64,000 nt of DNA, taken from contig NW_023601433.1 of assembly GCF_014898055.3 (NCBI RefSeq), positions 41,287,876-41,351,875 of the forward strand, in the 5' to 3' direction. Every line of letters begins with the position of its first letter. Within the stretch, counting starts at the first letter, position 1. The DNA is from Talpa occidentalis (lineage: Eukaryota > Chordata > Mammalia > Eulipotyphla > Talpidae). This document shows positions 23,841-36,400 of this stretch, one piece after another. The notes under the pieces were generated by a model. The model did no database searches and was not told where the DNA came from. It saw only the letters and a list, made by a program, of their open reading frames with translations. The position numbers were made by a program, and so were the translations under genes.

Positions 23841-23926
23841 CGAGGGCTGGACTCCTGGGTACCATGTGGGAGCTGCTGTGAAGCGTTGTGAGCGACTGAG
23901 TTCTGCCCGAAGTCACCTCCGGCTCA
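23780..23926 (+). other. HEATR1: HEATR1 exon 1, non-coding (start approximate)
   Basis: A strong donor, CTCA|GTAAGTACC, ends a GC-rich leader at 23,926. The next acceptor before the HEATR1 ATG is TGTTTTTAG|AAAATC at 24,240/24,241, so exon 2 contributes 20 nt of leader. The 5' end is not determinable here. Alternative acceptors at 24,200 (cgtacag) and 24,227 (ttcttag) are possible but have poorer context. Confidence 0.6.
23864..23881 (+). other. Upstream ORF, five codons (MWELL-stop), in exon 1
   Basis: ATG TGG GAG CTG CTG TGA lies in the leader, with TACC directly before the ATG (A at -3, but T at +4). It ends 45 nt before the exon 1 donor and would be in the mature mRNA if transcription starts upstream of 23,864. 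It does not overlap the main ORF, so reinitiation or leaky scanning would be needed for HEATR1 translation. Confidence 0.5.
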
Positions 23927-24260
23927 GTAAGTACCGTGAATCGGCGCGGTATAGTGGGCACAGCAAAGCGTCCGCGGGTTTTCCGGCGTCGGCGGAGTCG
24001 GGACTGAAGACAGCCTTCTTGGCGCGGCCCCAGGGGGTGTAATTAGTGATCGCCGTGGATGTAGCGTTTGCGCCTTCGGAGTCCGGGAGTCCTGGGGTCG
24101 CCGGTTTTGGATCAGTGACAGCGCTGAGTGCAGAGGGAGGTTGCTTCTGCGTAGGGCATTTGCTGCTTGCAGTAAAACCACCTTGATCGTTTTCGTACAG
24201 ACTTCTCACGTGCCGTATGTTTCTTAGCCTGTGTTTTTAGAAAATCCCCTGGCGTGAGAG

Positions 24261-24402
24261 ATGACGTCTTTAGCCCAGCAGCTTCAGCGACTCGCCCTCC
24301 CTCAGAGTGATCCCAGTCTCCTGTCTAGAGATGAAGTTGCCTCTTTGTTGTTTGACCCCAAGGAAGCGGCCACCATCGACAGAGACACCGTTTTTGCCAT
24401 TG
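24261..24402 (+). CDS. HEATR1: HEATR1 exon 2, residues 1-48
   Basis: Encodes the start [17 protein letters not shown] through FAIG. The donor is ATTG|GTAAAC. The exon ends with one base of the split Gly48 codon. The 20 nt before the ATG (24,241-24,260) are leader. Confidence 0.95.
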
Positions 24403-27400
24403 GTAAACTACCCTTTAACTTAGAAAAAGCTCCTTGAAGGTTTTGTTTTCTGGAGGTGGTTATAGTCTCTTCTGACCCGCCCTCTTCTTTAGCAGTTTCT
24501 AACTTGATTTGTATTGTTAAGGAGAGAGAACAGCCATGTGTTAGATGCTTGTAATGTATAAAGGTAGGTGCATGTGAACTTGTCATGTGGAGAAACAGTT
24601 AGGGAGGTCATCTAATGTATAGAGCAGAACAACCAAAAGGGGCTGAAGGCAGTGGCTGAGGTGGAGGAAGAGTCTTCGCAGGGAACTGGCCTTTGCAATA
24701 ACTGGCCAGTTATTGTTGCAGATATTAAAAGAAAAAAAAGTACAGCCCCTGCCAAGAAGTACTTTCTCTTCTCCCATTTGGCGAGATGTGATTTATTTTC
24801 TAAAGGACAAATCTGTTTGGGGCTGTGTTTCATGTTTAAAGAATTCACAGTTTTAGGGGTAAGTAAAACTGTAAAAGTGTGGTGAGTTGCGTTCTCTTGC
24901 AATGAATTGTTAAGTAAAGTGCCCCTTTTCTAGGATGCACTGGCCTAGAAGAGCTGCTTGGAATCGACCCTTCCTTTGAGCAATTTGAAGCACCGCTGTT
25001 CAGCCAGCTAGCGAAAACCTTGGAGCGCAGTGTTCAGACCAAAGCAGTGAACAAACAGCTGGATGAAAACATTTCTTTATTCCTTATTCATCTGTCTCCT
25101 TACTTTCTGCTGAAACCAGCTCAGAAGTGTCTGGAGTGGTTAATTCACAGGTAGTAAATGGAATTATAGAAATAGTTATAAGTTAAATACTTTGATCTTT
25201 TAAAAAAATTAAGTAATAAGGACACATCAATTTAAAGCTAAAAAGTTAGATATGTAAAAGATTAACATGATGCATATTAGGTCAGATGAGCATGCCCTTT
25301 TATTAAACTCATTTTTATTGATAGTAAAAAGTAGCATTACTGAAGATCTTGAATAAATAATCCAACCTTGTTAGTTCTAAAAGAGATCATGTCACTTTGC
25401 CATTATAAATTCTTACTGCATATTTGGAGCAAAAGGTATTAAACTTTTCTTGCCAAAATAATAAACAATGGTTTGGGGAAAGAGTAATGGTATTCTCTAA
25501 ATACCTTTACTTAAAAATAATAATAACTTGTGTATATCAAGTATTTATACACCAGGCCTTGTGGTTAGCACTTTGTGTGCATTATCTCAATGCTCACAGC
25601 ATTCCTATGGGGAGATATTTGTATAATCCCCATTCAAAAAATGATGTACAATTTTGACACATAAGAAAATATGTGCCTATAAAGGTTTGTGTCAGTTTGA
25701 ATTGTTTGCTTTTTCTCTCAGGTTCCATATTCATCTTTATAATCAAGACAGCCTCATTGGTTGTGTTCTGCCATACCATGAGACCAAAATATTTGTGCGG
25801 GTTATACAACTTCTAAAAATTAATAACTCAAAACACAAATGGTTCTGGTTGCTGCCAAGTAAGGTATGACTATTGAATGACTTATCTAAACATTACAGAC
25901 CTTCAGGGATATAATTTGGAAATAATCAGTTTGTTAGTGCTGCTGAGGATAATGCAGATACAGCTTCCATCACGTTTATGACCTCACTTCCGTTGAATAA
26001 CGGCTGTTTTTTATTTAATACCTGACATTAGCCTAGGCATTTGCATCTTGTGTGTGTATATATGTGTACATACACAGACAAATAGATCTGTTGGGTTCAC
26101 ACAAAAAAATTTTATAGAGAAGGATAGACTCCAAGAAGTAAGTTATTTACCATAGTTTATATAGCTATAAAGTGGCAGAGTTGGAATTTGAATCCAGATA
26201 TGTTTCTAAAGCTTATGTCTTTTTACTGTACTCTGCTGTCTGCATTTTAAATTTTGAAACTCAAGACCATAAAAATGATTGGATGTGAAGAAAAGCAGAA
26301 AATAATTTGAAGGGCTACAGGAAATACTAAAGTTGTAAAGAAGATGTTAGAAATTAATTTATGATGAATAATAGGATGGTTGTCTTACCAAAAATATATG
26401 GCTCAGATTAGATAGCACAGTTTTGTAGTAAAGCATCTGACTTGTCATCATTTTATTTGCAACAAATAATAGAGAAAAACTGATGTATTTTGTTAGCATG
26501 AATTTTTTGGACAAAGAGCATGCAGTTTAGACCAGGAGGAGAGCAAATAGGAATGAAAGTAGACTAATAGATTGTGGGAACTATGGAGTTACCTTTATTC
26601 ATGAGGATAGTTAGGTCAGAGATTAGAATTAGTAAAAAGAAAGAAATGGGAATTTTTAATTAGAAGGAGAATTTAAGAGTTTGGATGTGAAACACTTGAC
26701 CTAATGAATGTTCAAGAAGAGAAAATCAACCTATAGTTAAGCTTATTAAGTTGCTCAACATTTACTCTGCTAATAACATCAAGATTATTTTTTTTTTTTC
26801 ATAATTTACACACAGGCCTTGCTACTCTTGGCACATTTATTTCATATGGTATCCAAATAGCACTCATGTATTAAAGTTCAATTCATATTCTTTTTTGATT
26901 TATTAGTAATGAATACCTAAGACATGCCATGCCCAATGCTAAATGAGGATTAGCAGGATATAAGTTGGCTGGATTTCTAGTCTATTTCTGTTATTAATGT
27001 TATTGTAGAGCAGTACAAGACCACATCACATTGACTCATAATCCAAATCTACCAGTAGAGTTGCTAAGAAACTAGAGAATCCTTATTAGGTAGATACATA
27101 TCACACATAAGTAGACATTTTTCAGAGTCCTTCACCCTTCATTTCACCTGTACCTCCATTTATAAGGAGAGACAATATTTTTTGTTTGTGAACTGCCCCC
27201 TTATAAAACTGTTAGTATGGTAGTTACTTTAAAAATAATGATCAGTTGATGAATATCCTTAATAATACTTGATTCTATCTATAACAGCAATCTGGAGTGC
27301 CCTTAGCTAAAGGAACTTTAATTACCCACTGCTACAAAGATCTTGGATTCATGGATTTCATTTGTAGTCTGGTGACAAAATCTGTGAAGGTAAGAACTAT

Positions 27401-30400
27401 ATTGTTTCATGAACATACAATTCCATTATAAGATTGCTTGCTCTAAATGAAAAAAGCATTCTGAATTGAAAAAAAAAAAAAAAAAAAAACGCCTTCCTTA
27501 TTAACAGTGGTACTTAAAGAAGTTCCCTATGTTAAGTGATCAGTTCTGGAACATAAACAATTTGACATACATCATTAAAGGTATCTATCTACAAAAATTA
27601 ATTATGTTCTTGCAAAATCTAATGTAAGTGACTTTAAACAGATAATTTTAAAATGTTTTATTCTTGTCTTATTAATGATTAAATTTGTGTGTTAAATGTT
27701 GCATATGTGAAAATTAAAACCTCAGCCTAAAGTAGTTGAGGGTTGTATTTTCTTTTAATATTTTTATCTGATTGGCCTTTTACTCTCAACATGTTTTATT
27801 TGTGTTTTTTGTTGCAGGTATTTGCTGAGTATCCTGGGAGTTCAGCTCAGTTGAGGGTGCTCTTAACATTTTATGCTTCTACCATCGTGTCTGCTTTAGT
27901 GACTGCAGAGGACATCTCAGACAATGTAGTTGCCAAGCTATTTCCCTATCTCCAAAAGGTTGGTCTTGCTTATGTGTAAAGTATATTGTGTTGTATTTGA
28001 AGGAATTTCTTGCTTTCAAGTTTCACTTATACATAAATGTTTTAAAGTTGACTATTTCAAGTAGTTGATGACATTTAATTTTTTGTTAAAAAAAAACCAT
28101 GACTTTTGTCTTAAAAAACCTACCAGAATGGGATCGTAAGTAGGGGTCCTTAAAAAAATAAATGTTGGCAATTTAGAACTTCCACTGTCTCCCACGTCTA
28201 TTTTCTTAGCAGTTGTGTTTCTATATTGGAAAGAGAATGGATTGAAATATCTTTTAAGCATAAATGCTCTTATTCCTTTTGCACTGACTTAACCTTTTTA
28301 ATGTTTCTTCTTTCCAAATGCCTTGTTGCCTACCACCTTACTAGATTCCCATGAAGGTACTGCTTTTGCTTCTCACCAGTGTTCCAAAATTCTTATCTTG
28401 AATGAACACTATTCTGTTTCTGCACAATCTCTCTTACACAGTTTATGAGTTTGCATATAAAAGAAGCGTCCATTAGGATGTGTAGTGGATGTTTAAGTTG
28501 AAGTACCTTAGAGATCCCTTTTTTCTATCAAGAGATTTGTCTCATCTCTATATCCGCTCAGGAAAAGAATTCAACATCTTGATTGTACACTTGTAAGGAA
28601 TGATCGATTCTTAGATTTTATTAATCTCTCATTTATGGCATTTCTGATTTGCAATAGTAAAGTAACATTTTAAGAATGCTAGAAAATAATAATTTAGTTT
28701 TTCCTTTTTCCTCATTAAAAAAAAAAAAAATCTAGGGATTGAAATCATCTTTACCAGATTACAGAGCTGCAACATACATGATAATATGTCAGATTTCTGT
28801 GAAAGTAACAATGGAAGAGACCTTTGTTAATTCACTGGCTTCACAGATCATCAGAACATTGACCAAAATTCCCTCTTTGATCAAGGATGGATTAGGTTGT
28901 TTGATAGTGCTCCTGCAGCGACAGAAACCAGAGAGCCTTGGGAAAAAGTAAGTACAATTGAATTGAGAAGTGATAATAAGTAGACTTGAATGAAATAATA
29001 TTGAGTAATTTTTTTATATGATAAATGTTATTCTCTTTTAAAAATTGGCGTTTATTCTCTAACTTGTAAAGTCAACACATTCTATACTTCTTCAAAGGCC
29101 CTTTCCTCATTTGTGTAATGTTCCTGATCTTATTACAATACTTCAAGGGATTTCTGAAAAATATGACATCAGTCCTCTTCTGCGTTACATGCTTCCCCAT
29201 CTGATTATCTCCATCATCAATCACGTGGCAGGTATGTGCTTTCACATTTTGTGTCCTAAAACTTACTCTCTTTTAAAATAGGAACTACACCCTTCAAATA
29301 TCTTCAAGATGTTTGAAACTTCTGCTAATTGGTTTTTGTGTACTTTGTCTATTTTCCTTTTGTATGGAAACTCTTGGGGTGGGGCACAGATTGGTTGATA
29401 AGAGATCCTTGCTAATTGAGTTGTAAGTTTATAACTCTATTTTTAAAAAAATCTGTGTCCTTCAATTGTTTCTCCTTGAAAAAGACTGGAACTCTTTTTG
29501 AAAGTTATAATGTTGCCAATTATAACTTTCCAATTATATCTATACCAATTATACCTATTATCTCTATAACAATCGTATCTTCTCATGTAGATATTTAATG
29601 AACTTGAGTGATTTATAATAAGTAACTGGTTTTTCCCTTGAATCATTAAAAAAATGTAAGATCAAGAAAATCTCAGGCTTAAAAATACCAATTTAAAAAA
29701 AGATAAAATTAGTGATTTTTTTGCATTATATTTTTGTTTAACTTGTCAATAAATACAGAAAGATGAAGAAATAAATACTTGGTCCTATTGCTACTTGAAC
29801 TAAGAAAAAACATACTAAGAGAACATCTCTAAAATTATGTCAGTGTGTTGGAAATAAGGTTTGTTTAGCCAAATTTCAGTAATATGACTAACATAAATGA
29901 AAATGTATCTTTCATTTTCTCATAGTGATCCCAGGACTATTGATAAAACCCACTTGGTTCAGTAAGGAGGTACTGAAGTAAAAGTTGAGCCTGTTTTCAG
30001 AGACACTTTATTGAGATCTAGGCTCATTTCTCAACTTCGCCACTTATAATGTAACCTGGGGAGAAACTATTTTTTTGTATTCAGGCATGATAATACTTAT
30101 TTCTTAAATATTACAGAGAATTCAGATAAAGGTAATGTTTACAAATATGCTTTAAAAAATATGACTGAGTAACTGGAATATACTGAGTAAGTGGAATATG
30201 GTTATTCCTAAGAAAAATCTTCTGCTCTAAATAAATTTGATAGTATAAACACACCAAAAAAAATCTCCCAATCAATTTTAATATGTTGTGTATTAAGGAG
30301 AAGAAACTGAAGGTATGGATGGTCAGATCTACAGGAGACACTTAGAAGCTATACTGACTAATATATCACTGAAGAACAACTTAGACCATATGTTGGCTAG

Positions 30401-33400
30401 GTAAGGTTTTTTTTTTTTAAGCTTTTTTTTTTTAATTTATGCATACAAGAACTGTGGTGTAGGCCAGAGATACTGGGGGTGAGAGGATTCACCAGAGACA
30501 AAGTGGGGAGCAGAACAGGCAGATCTACTGATATACACTGTTGAGGGGAGCAGTGGGTGACACAGGAGAGGTCTGCTGCACCATGTGGGTTAGCTCCCAG
30601 GTGGGGGGATCGAACTCATGCTTCAGTTACTGGTGATAGCTTGATAGTGCTAAGACTTTAATCCCTGCTCCATCAGGGAGACCCCTAAGCTATTATTTTT
30701 GATTTGTAAATTTGTAGTTTAGTATAATTTTCAGGATTGGTTAGCAGTTTTCCAGTATCCCTTTTTATTTTTGCTATGTCTCTATCATTTCATTGATTAT
30801 AGGTACTTAGTCCAATAATTGTGGCAACAGAATAATCAAATAATTTGTCTTGCTTGTCTTTAGTACTTACATATAATCATGAAAAGTTTATTTAAACTCA
30901 ATTTGGGATATAGCTACATGCATTTTGTAGCTGTTCAAAAATTTTTATTAATAAATAAGGTAAAACTCCCGAAACAGTACATCACAGTTGGTGTTCAGTA
31001 AATATCAGTGTAATATTGAGAGTTAGTGTGAAGTAAAGACAATTTCTTCCTTTTCTGTAAAGATGATTCAGTCCCCCATTTTATTATTTGAAGGGCAACT
31101 TCATTCGGTAAGACACTGCATTCAGACAGAGGTTTGACTCTCTTTCAGGAGAGTAGGGTAACAAGTTCTGAGAGTCAGACTGTTCAGTCTGATTTTGCTG
31201 TCGTATTTAACCTTGAGTGGTACCTATATGTTGGTGTGAGTGTATCTGCACCTTGCTCACTGGGTTTGTTTGTGACTTAAGTGAGAGTATCCTTGTGAAG
31301 TACTGTTGAGGTTTTGCCTCTGGAATTAGACTGGGGTTTAAAATCAGGCTTGACTTTCTGTTGCACAGTAGGGCTCACCAGATATTAGCTCTTGTTGCTG
31401 TTCTAGTTGACCTCTGATAGATTATAAGACTTCTTAGTCCTAGTTTTTATATTTGTAAAAATAAGTGTACTTTCTGTACTTATAGAGGTATGACAATTGG
31501 AGATAAATTTCTAAAGCACTTAGATCATACTAGATACTCAAAAAATAGTAAATCTTCATGTCTGCTGATAGCCTGTTTTGTTTTGCAGCCTTCTTTTTGA
31601 AGAGTATATCTCATGTAGGTCACAGGAAGAAATGGATCTTAGTAAAGTGTCTTTGCTTAATGAACAGTTTCTTCCACTCATCAGACTTTTAGAAAGCAAG
31701 TAAGTTGTTTGTGTGTGTGTCCCTTTATTTAAAGCAAGTACCTTTTGTTTTATAAAGAAATAATTCACAAGTTACACCTTAATACACTGAATTACAGAGA
31801 GACTATCCTTTCCCCTTCCCTGCTTAGGAAAGGAGATATAAGAATTAAATATTTAAAAGGAAGTATAAGAGTTGTGCATAGGGACTGTGGAGAGTACAGT
31901 TTTTTTTTTTTTTTTTTTTTTTTAACTAGCACAAGATCATCTTCTTTATTAAGTTTAAATCTCAAATCTCTGTAACAGGCCTAGAGCAGGTTATTAATTG
32001 ACAAGAACTTCTAAGAAGAAAGAAACACTTTGCAGTTTTATAATTGTAGTAATTACCATGAAGTTAAACAATTATTTCCTCTTTTATCTAAGCACATCAG
32101 CATTGGTTCTCCAAGTAGATTATTTTTTAATTCAGCTTCTGTTTTTTTTTTTTTTTTTTAAATTTCCTGATCATTCTGTCTAGAAGTTTACTGCCTTTTT
32201 TTTTTTTTTAATTAATAAATTTTATTTTTATATTCCCCATACAATTGCAATCCCCCCATTCTGACCCCAATCCTCCCCTCCCGCCCCCACCCCCCAAAAA
32301 GTGTCTCTGGTTCATAGTTTTTGTTGATTTTGATTTTCACTTTCTTATAGTTATTCATTTTCCTGGTCCCTTATTTAAGTTTTCTAGATCCCTGCTATGA
32401 GTAGACCATCCGGTATTTTTCTTTTTCTTTTTGGCTTATTTCTAAAAAGGCGGGGAAATTAAAGGTGTGGAGAGAAAGCAGTGTATCTTTTTGGCTTATT
32501 TCACTGAGCATGATCCCTTCCAGCGTCATCCATGTTGCTGCAAATTGCATGTGTTTATCTTTTTTGAATGCTGAGTAATATTCCATGGCATATATGTACC
32601 ACATCTTCTTGATCCAGTCATCTATTTTTGGGCATTTGGGCTGTTTCCAAAGCTTAGCTATTGTAAACAGTGCTGCTATAAACACAGGGGTGCAGGTGTT
32701 CTTTGGAATTGATGTTTCTGTGTTCTTTGGGTAAATACCTAGGAGTGGAATTGCTGGATCCTGTGGAAGCTCTATGTTTAGTAGGTCCAGAAATCTCCAC
32801 ACAGCTCTCCATAGTGGTTGGACCAGTTTGCACTCCCACCAAGAGAGTACAGTTTTTTTTTATATAAAGACTGTGTGTTGGAACAGTTATAGTAACAAAC
32901 TTGATCAATATGTGATTTTCATTAAAAAATTGGTTAAAATTTTAAGTCTTTGTTAGTAATTTAAAATTTATGTCTTGTATGCATGTATAGTGTTTATGGT
33001 TAATAACCTTATTAAGAATAATAAATCATTCTTCCCAGATATCCCAGAACATTGGACGTTGTATTAGAAGAACGCCTAAAGGAAATTTCAGATCTAAATA
33101 AACAAGAGATTTTTCACCAATTTATCTCTCTTTCTACAAGTGGAGGGAAGTACCAGGTAAGTTTTTCTTCAGTAGAACATGAAATTAGGTATATATTTGT
33201 GTGGTTATTTGAAGAGGTTTGGAAGGAAATATGGTACTTTACTCCTCTTTCTCTTTGCAAATTGTCATGGAGAGATAAAATTTTGTACATTCACCTAATT
33301 ATCTGGCATGGTAGAAATTGAAAATTCGAGAAAGATATAGTAATTTTAAAACATGGTAGATGTGATACTTTATTTCAGAATGTGTTATTTGAAAATTTTT

Positions 33401-36400
33401 TACATGATATTCATCACCAATCACCAAACAGTGATCTTGTTAAGGTTTTTTGAGTTCTTTATCTTTCTCCTATACGTGCTCTTCCCAGTGCAGTGCCCAC
33501 CAGACACATCTGACAGTTTCCATCATTGATTAGAAAAAGGAAGACAGGTTTTTTTATGATCACGTTGGAACTTATGAAATTTTCTGATAATTCACTGCAA
33601 ATCTTTATGCAAGAAATTAGACATTTAAGCAGTTCTTGTATTTAGTCTTGAAAATAAGTATTATGAAGATAAGTCTATTTCGGTTTCTCTCTTCCATAAT
33701 TAGACTTTTATCTTTAATGGTGTTTCATTTCCAATTTTGAGGCTGATAGAAGTACTTCCCTCTTAGAAAAATTAAAAACTAAGTTGTCACTAATTTGAGT
33801 TTCATTGTTGTATTATTTAGAGGAATTGCATTCTGTCTTTGTCATTAGATTTTTAAATTTATGTTTTATTTATCTGATAATATAGTGATTTACCTTAGGT
33901 ACTTTTCACTTTGGATCATATAGAGAGAGACTACAAAATAACTTTCTAAAGGGATAGGGCATTGGCACAGAAATTTTGATAGAAGGTAGGTGAAGCAGGT
34001 GTACATATGAAGATGTAAAAATCTGCCAATAATTATGTATTTATGTAAATAATTGACAAATTAATAGTTTTTTAAAAACAATATAAATAAATAAGTCAAA
34101 CACAGACGTTGAGCTTGGTATGGTAGTTACCAAAGATTGGGGGGACAGGTAAAATAGAGGATATGTTTGCCCAGGGGTCCATAGTTTCAGTTATGCAAGA
34201 TGAGTAAGTCCTGGGAATTTAACTATAGCAACATGACTGTAGTTAAAATATTGTATTATATACTAAGAATTTACTGTGTGTACATCTTACAATAAGTATT
34301 CTTATCACAAAACATTATGGTACTAATATAAAAGAGGATAGGCATAAAATTGGAGATGATATGTTTATGGCATAAATTATGGTGATGGTTTCATGAATAT
34401 ATACTTATCTCCAAAGTCATCAGGTTGTATACATTAAATATGTATGTCAGTCACACCTCAATAAAGTGTTTTTTTTTTTAAAGACTTGTTTATTTATGCA
34501 TACAAGAGCTGGGGTACAGGCCAGAGGTGTGTGGGGTGAGAGGATTCACCAGAGACAGAATGGGGAACAGAACAGGCAGATTGACAAAAGTACACTGCTG
34601 AAGGGAGCAGTGGATGAGACAGGAGAGGTCTGCTGTGCCATGTGGGTCACCTCCCTGGCAGGCATTGACTCGTGCTGCAATGGCTGTGGATAGCTTCATA
34701 GTGGTGAGACTTAACCCCTTGCACCACCAGGGAGGCCCTCAATAAATTGTTTTAAGTAGGGATAGTATAAACCCAAACTTCCCTAGAGTTACTTCATTAA
34801 ATCAAACCTACATACAGACTCCAGTATACTTGAAATAATGTTAACAGTAGTGTTTTTTCCATCTGTTGTAACTTATGCTATGTTTTGGAGATAAAGCTTT
34901 TGCTTTACATTTTGGGTTCTGAAATAAGATGGTTGTTGTTGAATATGCTGGGCAGTCTGAAGTAGTTTTCTCTGATTTTTATTCTTGATCTTATGCTACT
35001 CAAACTTAATGATGAAATTATTTGGTAATTGTGATAAATCCTGTAGTTTTTAGCAGATTCTGATACTTCCTTGATGCTCAGTCTGAATCATCCACTTGCT
35101 CCTGTGCGACTTCTGGCCATTAATCATCTGAAAAATATCATGGAAACATCAAAGGTTTGTGTCAGATGGCTTTCATTTGTGATAGTTTTATCCTTTCATT
35201 GAACATTTTAACTTAAGCATGTTTGGGAAAATCAGAATGATAGCTTTGATTTCAGTACCTGCATTTGTATTTAAAGTTTTGGTCACCCCAAACAGTAAGT
35301 ACAGAGACTTGACTTAATTTGTAAATTATGTCTTAATACCAAAATGATATAGTGATTCAAATAGGGCATTGTTTTCCAAACTTCAATCTTAAAAGAAGTA
35401 TCGTCACAATTTTTGATACGTTAGTCTACAACTGATTTTATTTTCTTACCATTTTTCTTTAGTATCTTTTAAGTGGACTTGTTGCATAGCCTCGAGTCAT
35501 GGGTTATTGTTCTTGTAATAGGAAGATAAGTGTCTAGAACAAAAAAAGACATTCTAAGGATAATATTCCTGAAACAATTATCATCCTTTTATTTTTTTTA
35601 ATTTAGTTTAGAATATCGTCAAGAGTATAAAATATAAGCTACCAAGTGGGAAAATAAATCTGCAAGATAGAGAAGCAGTTATCCATACAAAACAACACAC
35701 AGCCCAAAAGAAAACACAGCAAGTGACTTAAATGATATCTCACACACAAAGTTTTTTAAATGTTCTATAGACACAGAAGAAATCTGCTTAGCCTAATTAG
35801 CAGTTATTTGCATTTTTTTAAATTTATATTTTTTAAATTGAGGTAAATATTTCTTTACCACACTGCGTATCATTTAGGAGAATAGGTTCTCACCTCCTCA
35901 GATACATGTCACTATACTTCAGCCCCCAACTAAGCACTCATAGTCTTTTGCCTTTGACCCTTCCTCCCCATCTTCCTCTGGATTTTCTTGATACAGGACA
36001 TTATATTATATTCAATTTACAATCCTATTATACTTACAGATAGCTTTCTTTTAATTTTCCATTCTCTACCATTGGCAGAACTTAGGTTCTATTCTACAAA
36101 TTGACAGCGAGATATTTAGCCACTTGTTAAATCTTGAGAAAATTTTGGTGATGATTGATACATGAAACTTTTTTTTTTAAGATTTATTTATTTATTTATA
36201 CAAGAACTGGGGTACAGGTCAGAAGCGCGGGAGGGTGAGAGAATTCACCAGAGACAGAGCGGGGAGCAGAACAGGCAGATGGACCGAAGACACTGCTGGG
36301 AGCAGCGGGCGAGGCAGGAGAGGTCTGCTCACCATGTGGGTTTCTCCTGGCCAGTGGGGAATAGAACAAGCGCTGCAGAGGCTGCAGACAGCTTTGCAGC

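Larger units (their letters stand above)
23690..24110. promoter_or_regulatory. HEATR1: CpG-island promoter of HEATR1
   Basis: The window is AT-rich, but here GC content and CpG density rise abruptly (gcgcgcagg, ggcggaggggcgggg, cttccgggcg, gtcggcggagtcggg). There is a GC box at 23,718-23,727 and there are three ETS-type GGAA cores. No TATA box is evident. This is the usual architecture of a housekeeping ribosome-biogenesis gene. The region ends where intron 1 turns AT-rich. The transcription start itself cannot be read from sequence; it probably lies at about 23,770-23,820. Confidence 0.85.

Noticed and set aside
27469..27489. Poly(A) run as the tail of a processed pseudogene or SINE
   Set aside because: No retroelement body and no target duplication was found upstream, so it is listed only as a homopolymer.
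32395..32802. 135-codon antisense ORF resembling a reverse-transcriptase protein end
   Set aside because: It is the C-terminal remnant of L1 ORF2 in a truncated copy, not a gene; annotated as part of the L1.
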